This document shows positions 41,851-49,880 of a DNA stretch of 64,000 nucleotides, one piece after another. Below the pieces are notes generated by a model, which did not search any database, was not told the origin of the DNA, and saw nothing but the letters and a program-made list of their open reading frames with translations. The position numbers were made by a program, and so were the translations under genes. The DNA comes from JAFAXD01 sp963816775 (GTDB lineage: Bacteria > Pseudomonadota > Alphaproteobacteria > Rhizobiales > Xanthobacteraceae), in the NCBI GenBank assembly GCA_963816775.1, contig CAWFLX010000020.1:124001-188000 (forward strand). The letters run 5' to 3'. Within the stretch, counting starts at the first letter, position 1. Every line of letters begins with the position of its first letter.

Positions 41851-42818
41851 GCGCGTTGGTGATCGCCGTTCCGGCCAAAGGGCGCCTGCAGGAAAACGCC
41901 GAGGCGTTCTTTGCGCGCGCCGGGCTCAAGCTGGTGCAGCCGCGCGGCGTGCGCGAGTATCGCGGCTCGATCGAAGGCTACGACGGCATCGAAGTCGCAT
42001 ATCTCTCCGCCGCCGAGATCACCCAGCAGCTCGGGCAAGGCGCCGTCCACTTCGGCATCACCGGCGAAGATCTCGTGCGCGAGATGATTCCCGATGCCGA
42101 CACCAAAGTCGTGCTGATCGAAGGCCTCGGCTTCGGTCACGCCAATGTCGTGGTCGCGGTACCGCAAGCCTGGATCGACGTGCGTAACATGGCCGATCTC
42201 GACGATGTGGCGACCGCGTTTCGGCACAAGCGCGACCGCCGCATGCGGGTCGCGACCAAATACGTCAACCTGACCCGCGACTTCTTTGCCGGCCATGGCG
42301 TTGCCGACTATCGGATCGTGGAGAGCTCAGGCGCGACCGAGGGCGCGCCGGCCGCCGGAACCGCCGAACTCATCGTCGACATTACATCGACGGGCGCGAC
42401 GCTTGCCGCCAATGGGCTCAAGGTGATCGAGGACGGCACGATTCTGCGCTCGCAGGCAAACCTCGTCGCGGCGCGCAGCGCCACCTGGAGCGCGGGCGTG
42501 CGTGCAACCGCGCGGATCGTGCTTGACCGCATCGCCGCGCATCTGCACGCGCGCGCGTTCCGCGAAGTGCGCACGCGCTTTACCGGTTGCGACGACAAGC
42601 TGTTGGCCGCAGCGAGGCAACGGTTCGGCGTCGCCACCCCGTTCGGCGGGCCGACCTCGTCGGGGATGCTGACGCTGCATTGTCCGCCGCGCGAGGTCCA
42701 CGCGCTCGCGAGCTTCCTGCGCGAACACGGCGCGCAGGCCGTGGTGATCGCCGACATCGACTATGTGTTCACCGCCGAAAACGCGCTCTATGCGCGGCTG
42801 GAGGCGGCGCTCAGATGA
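41847..42818 (+). CDS. hisG: ATP phosphoribosyltransferase
   Basis: First enzyme of histidine synthesis, 323 residues. AVPAKGRLQENAEAFFARAG, the DLVREMIPDAD segment and the PRPP-binding ELIVDITSTGATLAANGLK are standard. HisZ-dependent HisG is usually about 210-230 residues. Here about 95 extra residues (CDDKLLAAARQRFGVATPFG, SSGMLTLHCPPREVHALA, FLREHGAQAVVIADIDYVF) look like the ACT-type regulatory domain of the long form. Both HisZ and this domain are therefore present. It overlaps hisZ by four bases. Confidence 0.95.
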   Translation: MSALVIAVPAKGRLQENAEAFFARAGLKLVQPRGVREYRGSIEGYDGIEVAYLSAAEITQQLGQGAVHFGITGEDLVREMIPDADTKVVLIEGLGFGHANVVVAVPQAWIDVRNMADLDDVATAFRHKRDRRMRVATKYVNLTRDFFAGHGVADYRIVESSGATEGAPAAGTAELIVDITSTGATLAANGLKVIEDGTILRSQANLVAARSATWSAGVRATARIVLDRIAAHLHARAFREVRTRFTGCDDKLLAAARQRFGVATPFGGPTSSGMLTLHCPPREVHALASFLREHGAQAVVIADIDYVFTAENALYARLEAALR

Positions 42819-42836
42819 CGGACGACGGAGGATGGC

Positions 42837-43328
42837 TTAGGCGATTGGCCGCTCCTCCGTCCTCTGCCTTCCGTCTTCTGTCGTCCGCGGCCTGAACACC
42901 ACGAAATGCGACAGCGAAAAATTGAGCAGGAAGCTGACGCCGATCGCCATTACCTTGGCGACCAGCACCGGGACGAAATAGGACGCAAACCAAAGCATGG
43001 TCGTATTGCCGATGAGGCCGGCGATGCCCGACGCGACGAACGCGGCGTACGAACGCAGCCGCAATTTGCGCCCGGATTCGGCCGCGAAGGTAATTGAGGA
43101 ATTGAGCACGTAGGAGCACGAGACGGCGATTATCCAGGACAGCAGGTTCGCCGGCACCAGCGGCAGCCCGAAGACCTTGTAAGCGGTCGCAAACACGCCG
43201 AAATCGACCGCCGTGTTGACGACGCCGATGAGCGCGAACGTTCCCGCCTTTCGTATCAAGGCGAAGCGCGCCAGCACCGCGTCGGCGAGCGCGCGGATAC
43301 GGCCTGAGGGATGGGACGGCATCATCAT
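42837..43328 (-). CDS. GtrA-family membrane protein
   Basis: 163 residues from the first of three consecutive ATG codons at 43328 (others at 43325 and 43322). Four hydrophobic helices are typical of GtrA: FALIGVVNTAVDFGVFATAY, ANLLSWIIAVSCSYVLNSSI, FVASGIAGLIGNTTMLWFAS and MAIGVSFLLNFSLSHFVVF. GtrA proteins help move polyprenyl-phosphate sugars across the inner membrane. The last residues (RPRTTEDGRQRTEERPIA) are encoded by a low-complexity repeat shared with the gap to hisG. It diverges from the GT2 gene, which suggests a common pathway. Confidence 0.85.
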   Translation of the reverse strand: MMMPSHPSGRIRALADAVLARFALIRKAGTFALIGVVNTAVDFGVFATAYKVFGLPLVPANLLSWIIAVSCSYVLNSSITFAAESGRKLRLRSYAAFVASGIAGLIGNTTMLWFASYFVPVLVAKVMAIGVSFLLNFSLSHFVVFRPRTTEDGRQRTEERPIA

Positions 43329-43431
43329 GGTGCTGGCATAACATGCCCGACGGGTGCCGCCGAGCGCTTCGAGCGGGCGACAGGTATCAACAATTGCGCT
43401 ATGAATATCAATAAGATCGAAAGGTCGTGTG

Positions 43432-44475
43432 ATGGTTGCGCCGAATTCTGAGCGAGTACCCGCGCCGCTGCCGGCGGCCGATGGGCCTGTCTCCGGGCTG
43501 TCGATTGTGGTCCCGCTGTTCAACGAGGCGGCCGGACTTGCCGCGTTCCACACGCGGCTCGCCGACTGCTGTCGGGCGTTGCGGGAGAAACGTGGCCTCA
43601 AATGCGAGATCGTCTACGTCGATGACGGCAGCACCGACGCGACCGGCGCCATCGCGGCGCAGTTGCCGGCCACCGGCGCGGACGTGCAACTGGTCTCGCT
43701 GTCGCGCAACTTCGGCAAGGAGGCGGCGCTGCTCGCGGGCCTCGACTATGCGCGCTTGGGTGCGGTGCTGTTCATCGACGGCGACGGACAGCATCCGCCG
43801 GCTCTGATTGAAACCCTGGTCGGACATTGGCTCGACGACCACTATGACGTGGTGTTCACCGCCAAGGAGCATCGCGCCAATGAGCCGCGCACCCGCAGGC
43901 TCGGCATCAAGGCGTTCTATGCGCTCATCAACTGGGGCGCGCGACAGAAAATCCCGGAGGACGCGAGCGACTTTCGCCTGCTGTCGCCGCGCGCGGCGGC
44001 GGCGTTGCGGCAATTGCCGGAGCGCAGCCGTTTCTTCAAAGGGCTGGCGAGCTGGATCGGCTTTCGGCAGAAGCGGGTCGACTACAGCCCGGACGAGCGG
44101 ATGCACGGCAGCACCAGCTGGAACATACGCGCCCTGATCGGACTATCGGTCGAGGCCCTGACGTCGTTCACGGTTGCACCGCTGCGCCTTGCAAGCCTGC
44201 TCGGATTGCTGCTCGCTGCCGGCGCGCTGGTGTTCGGCGTCTGGATGCTGATCGAGGCGTTCGTGCACGAGCGCACCGTGCCGGGATATTCATCGTTGAT
44301 CGTTGGCGTGATGGTGATTGGCGGCGTGCAGTTGTTGATGATCGGAATCATGGGCGAATACATCGGCAAGATCCTCTCGGAGCTCAAAGCACGACCGGCC
44401 TATTTCGTGGCCGAACACAGCGTACGCGCCGCCTCCGCAGCCGATCGACCGGCGTCCCGCACCGCCGCGGAATAA
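43432..44475 (+). CDS. Family 2 glycosyltransferase, polyprenyl-phosphate type (GtrB/ArnC-like)
   Basis: About 347 residues from the ATG at 43432, with AAAGG seven bases upstream. The GT-A domain has LSIVVPLFNEAAGL, VDDGSTDATG, LSRNFGKEAALLAGLDYA and the DxD-type FIDGDGQHPPALIE. Two C-terminal membrane helices (LASLLGLLLAAGALVFGVWM and VGVMVIGGVQLLMIGIMGEY) anchor it, as in GtrB, ArnC and DPM1-like enzymes that load a sugar on undecaprenyl phosphate. The ChbG-like gene follows after six bases. Confidence 0.9.
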   Translation: MVAPNSERVPAPLPAADGPVSGLSIVVPLFNEAAGLAAFHTRLADCCRALREKRGLKCEIVYVDDGSTDATGAIAAQLPATGADVQLVSLSRNFGKEAALLAGLDYARLGAVLFIDGDGQHPPALIETLVGHWLDDHYDVVFTAKEHRANEPRTRRLGIKAFYALINWGARQKIPEDASDFRLLSPRAAAALRQLPERSRFFKGLASWIGFRQKRVDYSPDERMHGSTSWNIRALIGLSVEALTSFTVAPLRLASLLGLLLAAGALVFGVWMLIEAFVHERTVPGYSSLIVGVMVIGGVQLLMIGIMGEYIGKILSELKARPAYFVAEHSVRAASAADRPASRTAAE

Positions 44476-44481
44476 CGCGCG

Positions 44482-45396
44482 ATGGGCGAGCCGGCCGCGC
44501 GAGTGCAGGCCCTGACCAGCATGGGCAACAAGGCCACGGCCGACCGGCGCATTTGGCTCGTCGCCGACGACTACGGCATCTCGCGGGCGGTCAACGCCGC
44601 GATCCGCGACCTTCTGGAACGCGGGGCGATCAACGCGACATCGGTCATGGTGGTGGCCTCGGGTTTTGACGATAGCGAAGCCGCAAAGCTCAACAGCCTG
44701 CGCGCCGACGCGGCGATCGGATTGCATCTTACGCTCACCGCGCCGTTCCGGCCGTTGAGCGAGGGCTATGCGCCCTTACACGGGGGCGGCTTTCTGTCGC
44801 TGCGGCAAACGTTCCTGGCCGCCATGTTGCGGCGGCTGAGCGCTGCGGCGCTGACGCGGGAAATCGAGGCGCAGGTCGCCCGGTTTACGGCGGCGTTCGG
44901 CCGGCCGCCGGATTTCATCGACGGCCATCAGCATGTGCATCTGTTTCCGCGGATCGGCGCGTGCCTGCTGTCCGTGGCGCGGCAGTCCGCGCCCGGCGCA
45001 TGGGTACGCCAATGCGGGCGCGTTTCCCCGTCGTTTTCCGATCGCAAGGGTGTCGTGCTTGACCTGCTGAGCCGGCACTTCCGCAGGCTCGCACGGGCGT
45101 TCGGCGTGCGCACCAATCGGGCCTTCGCCGGAACCTATGATTTTCGTTCCGACGCAAATTTTGCCGACCTGTTTCCGAGGTTTTTGGACGGGCTTCCGGA
45201 CGAGGGTGTGATCATGTGTCACCCCGGCCGCGTCGATGACGAACTCGCGCGCAACGACCCGCTGACGACGCTGCGTGAGCGCGAATACGCATTTTTCGCA
45301 AGCGATGCCTTCCGGCAGTTGCTGATCCAACGCGGCTACGCGCTCCGCGCGCCAAAACACGCGCACAAGCAGCAAACAAGCGCCCGCAGCTCCTGA
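44482..45396 (+). CDS. ChbG/HpnK-family (YdjC) carbohydrate deacetylase
   Basis: 304 residues from 44482. An internal ATG at 44521 would remove a poorly conserved leader. Metal and catalytic residues are seen in LVADDYGISRAVN (Asp-Asp), GLHLTLTAP, FIDGHQHVHLFPRIG and VIMCHPG. Family members remove acetyl groups from N-acetyl sugars, such as chitobiose phosphate (ChbG) or the hopanoid glucosamine (HpnK). Being coupled to the GT2 gene, it probably deacetylates the lipid-linked amino sugar, parallel to ArnC-ArnD or HpnI-HpnK. Confidence 0.88.
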   Translation: MGEPAARVQALTSMGNKATADRRIWLVADDYGISRAVNAAIRDLLERGAINATSVMVVASGFDDSEAAKLNSLRADAAIGLHLTLTAPFRPLSEGYAPLHGGGFLSLRQTFLAAMLRRLSAAALTREIEAQVARFTAAFGRPPDFIDGHQHVHLFPRIGACLLSVARQSAPGAWVRQCGRVSPSFSDRKGVVLDLLSRHFRRLARAFGVRTNRAFAGTYDFRSDANFADLFPRFLDGLPDEGVIMCHPGRVDDELARNDPLTTLREREYAFFASDAFRQLLIQRGYALRAPKHAHKQQTSARSS

Positions 45397-45469
45397 TGCA
45401 GCTCCTGTTTTCTGCCAGGACGTCTCCCCATATTCGCGAGGCGCAGCAAACCTGCCGAGGAGAGGAACG

Positions 45470-46222
45470 ATGACCCCACAGGAACGCGAGCTTGTCACCG
45501 CGCTATTCGACCGTTTGGCGGCGCTTGAGAGCAACCAGCGCGACCCGGAAGCGGAGCGCCTGATTGCGCAGGGATCGGCGCGCGCGCCGCACGCAATCTA
45601 CCCGCTGGTCCAGACCGTTTTGCTGCAGGATGAGGCCCTGAAGCGGGCCAACGCGCGCATCGAGGAATTGGAAGGGAGCGCGAGCGAACCGCACGGCGGC
45701 AGCTTTCTGGACGCGGTACGCAACACGGTGTTGGGGCCGGCAGCCGGCAGCGGCCGCGGTTCCGTTCCCTCAGTACGTCCGGGCAGCGTTTGGAACTCCG
45801 GTCAGGCGGCCTATGGTGGGGCGCCACAGCCCCCACCGAGCCCGATGATGCCGGGCCCGATGGCCGCCGGCGCAGGCGGGTCCTTTCTGGGAACCGCGGC
45901 GGCTGCGGCCGTTGGGATGATCGGCGGGAGTTTTTTGTTCAACGGCATCCGCGGGTTGATGAGCGGCGGCCACCCGGCGGCGTTAGGAGGGGGTGACCTC
46001 GCCGCGCAACCGAACTCGCCCTGGGGCAACGATGCGTCAGGCAGCGATCTCGCACGCGGCGCCGGGGTCGACAACATTGGGCGATCCAGCCCGCTTGCCG
46101 ACGACACCCGAAGCGCAAGCTTGTTGGACCCCTATTCCGGCGACACTGGTGCCGACGATCCCAGCTCCGACGACGTCGCCGACGGCGGCTTCGATGATGG
46201 GGGCGGAACGAGTGACGCCTGA
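45470..46222 (+). CDS. DUF2076 domain protein
   Basis: 250 residues, with GAGGAGAGG upstream of the ATG. It starts MTPQERELVTALFDRLAALE followed by LIAQGSARAPHAIYPLVQTV, the standard DUF2076 opening, and contains a coiled-coil-like helix (LKRANARIEELEG). The middle is Gly/Ala/Pro-rich with a hydrophobic stretch (AAAAAVGMIGGSFLFNGIRG), and the C-terminus is Asp/Ser-rich. The domain is related to periplasmic ligand-binding or stress proteins in name only. No function is established. It is about 70 bp after the deacetylase gene. Confidence 0.8.
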   Translation: MTPQERELVTALFDRLAALESNQRDPEAERLIAQGSARAPHAIYPLVQTVLLQDEALKRANARIEELEGSASEPHGGSFLDAVRNTVLGPAAGSGRGSVPSVRPGSVWNSGQAAYGGAPQPPPSPMMPGPMAAGAGGSFLGTAAAAAVGMIGGSFLFNGIRGLMSGGHPAALGGGDLAAQPNSPWGNDASGSDLARGAGVDNIGRSSPLADDTRSASLLDPYSGDTGADDPSSDDVADGGFDDGGGTSDA

Positions 46223-46282
46223 ACGATTCACGCTCGAGCCGGCACGCGCGTTCGGCGCGCACCCGCTTAGGCGCGGCTTGAC

Positions 46283-46612
46283 TCAATAACCGACGTCGAA
46301 CTGATCCTGGAAATTCTCCGCCGCGTTGGTGCCGGCCGCCGCCCCATACATGTACATCCGGCCACCCTGGTGATAGATCACCGTCGGGCCGCTCAGTTCC
46401 GTTGCGCCGCGCGCGAGCGCTGCTTGATGCTTGGCGGCGCTGACTTTCGTATTCGATTTATGTACGGCGCCGTTCTTGCCGACGTAGATCGCGTCACCTT
46501 CCTCGAGGCTGGTCACAGGGCTCGATTTGGATTGCGCTACCGCGAATGCAATCATCGATACGGTGGCGGTCAGGACGACGACGCCCCCGAACGTTGCCTT
46601 CAGAATTGACAT
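46283..46612 (-). CDS. Small exported protein, paralogue A of a tandem pair
   Basis: 109 residues from the ATG at 46612, with GGAGAGG just upstream. A signal peptide (VVVLTATVSMIAFAVAQS) is followed by a compact domain: EEGDAIYVGKNGAVHKSNTK, VSAAKHQAALARGATEL, VIYHQGGRMYMY and a C-terminal FQDQFDVGY. It is clearly homologous to the product of 46749-47081 on the same strand, so the pair arose by tandem duplication. No Cys residues. Family and function are unknown to me. The location is periplasmic. Confidence 0.75.
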   Translation of the reverse strand: MSILKATFGGVVVLTATVSMIAFAVAQSKSSPVTSLEEGDAIYVGKNGAVHKSNTKVSAAKHQAALARGATELSGPTVIYHQGGRMYMYGAAAGTNAAENFQDQFDVGY

Positions 46613-46748
46613 GGACCTCTCCTTCGCGACATCAGAACTTTAGCGTGGACTTGAGCAAGCTCCACTCAAACAAACGCGAGCGGCCGGTTGCCCGTTGCCG
46701 CTCGCGCTGAGGAGAGAACTCGACCGAGCGATCGAGTTTGCTCAATGC

Positions 46749-47081
46749 TCAGTAATCGACGTCGAATTGGTCCTCGAAGTGCTGGGACGCCTTTTCGTTG
46801 GCACTGTCCTGCATCATGTAGAGCTTGCCGCCCTGCCTATAGATCACCGTGCCGCCGGGGACTTCCTTGGCGCCTTTCCCCATGGCGGCGGTGTGCTTGG
46901 CCGCCGATACCTTGCTGTTTGACTTGTGCACGGTGCCGGTCTTCGGGCTGACCATGATGGCCTCGCCCTCACCGATCGTCGTCGCTGCGGTGGACTTCTT
47001 GCTCTGCGCCATGGCGGCCGACGACAGGCCGATCACAACGGCTGTTCCCGCCGCCAACAACACCTTCGTGGAAACTGACAT
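46749..47081 (-). CDS. Small exported protein, paralogue B of a tandem pair
   Basis: 110 residues from the ATG at 47081, with AGGAG eight bases upstream. The signal peptide is VLLAAGTAVVIGLSSAAMAQ. The mature part repeats the scheme of its neighbour: GEGEAIMVSPKTGTVHKSNS, KVSAAKHTAAMGKGAKEV, TVIYRQGGKLYMMQD and FEDQFDVDY. The shared HKSN-x-KVSAAKH and QDQFDV / EDQFDV blocks mark the conserved core, and the C-termini are nearly identical. Nothing links it to the neighbouring genes. The function is unknown. Confidence 0.75.
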   Translation of the reverse strand: MSVSTKVLLAAGTAVVIGLSSAAMAQSKKSTAATTIGEGEAIMVSPKTGTVHKSNSKVSAAKHTAAMGKGAKEVPGGTVIYRQGGKLYMMQDSANEKASQHFEDQFDVDY

Positions 47082-47274
47082 CAGGACTTCTCCTCGTATT
47101 CTGGTTATGCCCCCCCGGCGGCGGACAGCATCCGGCCCGGTGCGGGTGCGGCAGACTAGCCTAACCGGAGGAGGACAAAAATACCCCGGCCAAGAAAAAA
47201 TCGAGGATCTGTCCACTCGCAAGGCCGGGCCTCGGCTGGTCGTTCGGCGGGCCGAGATCCCCACCGGTCGGACG

Positions 47275-47940
47275 CTACGCACCGGCGGCGGGCGCAGCGG
47301 GGTCGGCCTGCCTGACCGCCACGTCAAAAATCGCGCCTGCCGGTCCGGAGCGTTGCGACACGACGATCTGGTCCTGTGGATCGACCCGACCCATGTCGAC
47401 CTCGCGGTCCGGCAAGACCGCGATCATTCGCGGTCCAATGCGAACGAATACGAGTTGTCCGCGTTCGGCGCCTTCGACGGCCCATCTTTTGATCCGGGCA
47501 TAGTAAGGCGGCTTGGTCCAGGCATTGGGGAAACTCGGGTCGACCCCGATTTGCAGGTGAATTCCGTTCTGCTGCAGGTAGACGACGAACTTGGATTTTT
47601 CCGGTTTCCATTCCGGACCGAAACTGGCGTCCTGCATCCACGAACAATAGAACGCCCGGCACGAGGACGGCCGGTCCGCATAAATGTTGCAGCCCTTTCC
47701 GGGGACGGCGTGTCGACACCAAACGCCGGCGGGCTTTTCGAACTCTTTGATGTAGGGGACTTTGCAGCACATCATACAGGATCCACACGCCCGCCCCGGC
47801 ACCAATTTCGGCGCCGTTGCCGGCTGCGTGCCCGCGTGCTCCGACGGGTGTCCCGGTTGATCCAAAGCCAGTGCCTCGTCTCCGAAGTTCGTGATACTGC
47901 ACCCCATAATAACAAGAGCCGCCGAAGGAAGAAACCTCAT
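47275..47940 (-). CDS. YkgJ-family cysteine-cluster protein
   Basis: About 221 residues from the ATG at 47940, or 210 from the ATG at 47907. The metal-binding cluster is in CGSCMMCCKVPYIKEF, VWCRHAVPGKGCNIYADRPS and SCRAFYCSW, typical of the YkgJ/UPF0153 zinc- or iron-cluster proteins. With the longer start, MRFLPSAALVIMGCS resembles a short lipoprotein signal. No good ribosome site supports either start. The 47940 start would overlap the divergent neighbour's start (CATG). Residues ITNFGDEAL near the start are encoded by a decayed arm of the twin-hairpin repeat. Confidence 0.8.
   Translation of the reverse strand: MRFLPSAALVIMGCSITNFGDEALALDQPGHPSEHAGTQPATAPKLVPGRACGSCMMCCKVPYIKEFEKPAGVWCRHAVPGKGCNIYADRPSSCRAFYCSWMQDASFGPEWKPEKSKFVVYLQQNGIHLQIGVDPSFPNAWTKPPYYARIKRWAVEGAERGQLVFVRIGPRMIAVLPDREVDMGRVDPQDQIVVSQRSGPAGAIFDVAVRQADPAAPAAGA
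47868..47895. repeat. Decayed arm of the twin-hairpin Y unit inside a coding sequence
   Basis: Compared base by base, 24 of 28 positions match the left arm of Y in copy E1 read in reverse (CTAGTGCCCCGCTTCCGAAG and onward to GTTCGTGAT). All four differences are transitions. The terminal CTAG is now CCAG. The other arm and X are not recognisable. It encodes part of the N-terminus of the YkgJ-family protein on the minus strand. Confidence 0.65.
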
Positions 47941-49120
47941 GACCCGAGACCGTATTCTGACGACACACGTGGGCAGCCTTATCCGTCCGGCCGAACTGAC
48001 GGCATTTCTCCTCAAGCAACAGAACGGGGAAGCCATTGATACCGCCGCCTATGAGGAGTGTTTGCGCACCTCGGTCGCAGATGTGGTGCGCAAGCAGGCC
48101 GAGATCGGCATCGACATCATCAGCGACGGCGAGTTCGGCAAGAATATCAGCTGGTCGCGCTACGTGCTCGAGCGGCTGAGCGGCTTCACCGAGCGGCAAG
48201 GCGGCGGCGTCGGCTCGATCCGCGCCACCGCCGGAAAGGATCGGCGTGATTTTGCGGAATTCTACGCCGAGTACGAAGCCGCTTATGGTTTTGTCGGGAT
48301 GGGGCGCTCATTCGCGCGCACCGGTCTGTGGGCGGTGACCGGCCCGATCAACTATACCGGGCAGGCCGCAATCACACGCGACATCGAGGATTTCAAGACC
48401 GCGCTTGCCGGCCTCAAGGTCGAAGGCGCGTTTCTGCCGGTCGTTGCGCCGGCCAGCGTCGCACCTGAGCGGGGCGAGGAGTACTACAAGAATTCCGATG
48501 AGTCCCTGATCGCGATCGCGCGTGCACTGCGTGAGGAGTACAAGGCGATCATCGATGCCGGTTTGACGCTGCAAATCGACGACGCGTTTCTCGCGACCTT
48601 CTACGACGTAATGGTGCCACCGCATACATTCGCGGAATACAAGGCTTGGGCAAGCTTCCGCGTCGACGCCACCAACGAAGCAATCAAGGGCCTGCCGCCA
48701 GAGCGCATTCGCTACCACGTGTGCTGGGGCAGCTGGAATGGACCGCACACCAACGACGTCGCGCTCAAGGACATCGTCGATTTGATCCTGCGGATCAATG
48801 TCGGTGCGTATTCGCTGGAGATGGCCAATCCACGCCACGAGCACGAGTGGCGCGTGTGGGAAAACGTCCAGCTTCCCGCCGGCAAGGTTTTGCTGCCCGG
48901 CGTCGTCACCCATGCGACCAATATCGTCGAGCATCCCGAGTTGGTCGCGGAGCGCATCGTGCGGCTCGCCAAGCTGGTTGGGCGCGAGCGCGTGATCGCG
49001 TCGACCGATTGCGGGTTTGCGCAGGGACCGTTCACCCGCAGGGTGCATCCCTCGATCCAGTGGGCGAAGCTCAAGTCTCTGGTGGAGGGCGCGCGGATCG
49101 CGAGCAAGGCGTTGTGGTGA
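47939..49120 (+). CDS. MetE C-terminal-like methyltransferase (cobalamin-independent synthase II family)
   Basis: 393 residues from the ATG at 47939, with GAAGGAA eight bases upstream. It starts RILTTHVGSLIRPAEL, the normal opening of the stand-alone MetE-C family. Zinc ligands of the MetE site are visible: His260-x-Cys262 in RYHVCWGSWNGPH, Glu294 in SLEMANPRHEHE and Cys358 in ASTDCGFAQG. SDGEFGK, near residue 62, is the substrate-side motif. Such proteins transfer methyl groups to thiols, including in demethylation pathways and core-MetE methionine synthesis. It is distinct from the more divergent paralogue at 5423. Confidence 0.82.
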   Translation: MTRDRILTTHVGSLIRPAELTAFLLKQQNGEAIDTAAYEECLRTSVADVVRKQAEIGIDIISDGEFGKNISWSRYVLERLSGFTERQGGGVGSIRATAGKDRRDFAEFYAEYEAAYGFVGMGRSFARTGLWAVTGPINYTGQAAITRDIEDFKTALAGLKVEGAFLPVVAPASVAPERGEEYYKNSDESLIAIARALREEYKAIIDAGLTLQIDDAFLATFYDVMVPPHTFAEYKAWASFRVDATNEAIKGLPPERIRYHVCWGSWNGPHTNDVALKDIVDLILRINVGAYSLEMANPRHEHEWRVWENVQLPAGKVLLPGVVTHATNIVEHPELVAERIVRLAKLVGRERVIASTDCGFAQGPFTRRVHPSIQWAKLKSLVEGARIASKALW

Positions 49121-49129
49121 GGGCCGCCT

Positions 49130-49609
49130 TCACGCCTTCGGGGCGCAGCGCACCAGAATTTGGGTCCCGTAGCGACCCGCGACCTCCGGGTCGACCCATT
49201 TGAGGATCAGAACCCGTCCGTCATAGGAGACAACCTCTCGGTCGTCCGATCCTCCCGGCTCGGCGCCCGGACCGATGAAGGTCTTGCCGTCATGGTTCGC
49301 TTTGATCTGGACCTCGACAATATTTGGACTGTCGTGGGTGAGCATCATCAACCCGCCGGCGCTCCCGGCGCTGATCACATAAGGCTGTTTGCATTGGCCC
49401 CTGGTGATGGCCTCGGTGCGGGCGCGGTCCTCCTCGCGGTGATAGGCGCCAAGCCCCCAGCGCCCAACCACGTCAGATGCTGAAATGCTGGGCTTTGGAG
49501 GCGGCCCGGTAAACGCAGGCGAAGGCGCGTTTTGGGTCCCGACGCATCCTGCAAGCGCAACCGCCATGGCCACCAACAAGGCCGGCGACCGCGCGGACAA
49601 ACGAACCAT
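49130..49609 (-). CDS. Putative lipoprotein of unknown function
   Basis: 159 residues from the ATG at 49609, with AGGAGA about six bases upstream. The signal ends in the lipobox LAGC (SPALLVAMAVALAGCVGTQN), so it should be lipid-anchored. The mature part contains DVVGRWGLGAYHREEDRART, GQCKQPYVISAGSAGGLMML and a C-terminal strand-rich part ending QILVRCAPKA. Two further Cys may pair. Similar short lipoproteins occur in Rhizobiales without assigned function. It converges on the MetE-like gene ten bases away. Confidence 0.7.
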   Translation of the reverse strand: MVRLSARSPALLVAMAVALAGCVGTQNAPSPAFTGPPPKPSISASDVVGRWGLGAYHREEDRARTEAITRGQCKQPYVISAGSAGGLMMLTHDSPNIVEVQIKANHDGKTFIGPGAEPGGSDDREVVSYDGRVLILKWVDPEVAGRYGTQILVRCAPKA

Positions 49610-49753
49610 TCGCTTCTCTCCTAAAACGATCGACAGTTTGCTGAGGGCAGCACCCGAGTGCAAGCCGCAATGCGCGGGGTTTCGCCGCATCCTCGCAATC
49701 ATCGCGCCCAACCGATAAAATTCTGCCAACGCGTTCCTGGACTAACCCCCGGC

Positions 49754-49782
49754 TTGACAGGCCGGTGGGCAGGCCATATGTC
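49754..49782 (+). promoter_or_regulatory. groESL promoter
   Basis: TTGACA (49754-49759), 17 bp, TATGTC (49777-49782). The CTTGACA and CCATATGT parts also fit an RpoH heat-shock promoter of alphaproteobacteria. The CIRCE operator follows 11 bp downstream, at about the transcription start. Confidence 0.7.
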
Positions 49783-49793
49783 CGCGCGGTCGT

Positions 49794-49820
49794 TTGGCAC
49801 TCGCGTGCCGAGACTGCCAA
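49794..49820 (+). promoter_or_regulatory. CIRCE operator (HrcA binding site)
   Basis: TTGGCACTC (49794-49802), nine bases, GACTGCCAA (49812-49820). Against the consensus TTAGCACTC-N9-GAGTGCTAA it keeps the symmetry with G/C substitutions at the third pair and one mismatch (C for G) in the right half. The position between promoter and groES is classical. Confidence 0.85.
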
Positions 49821-49880
49821 CGCCACTCGAACCCTTCATTTCAAGCCCAACGCCCGTTCACAAGCAGGCAAGAGGAAGCC

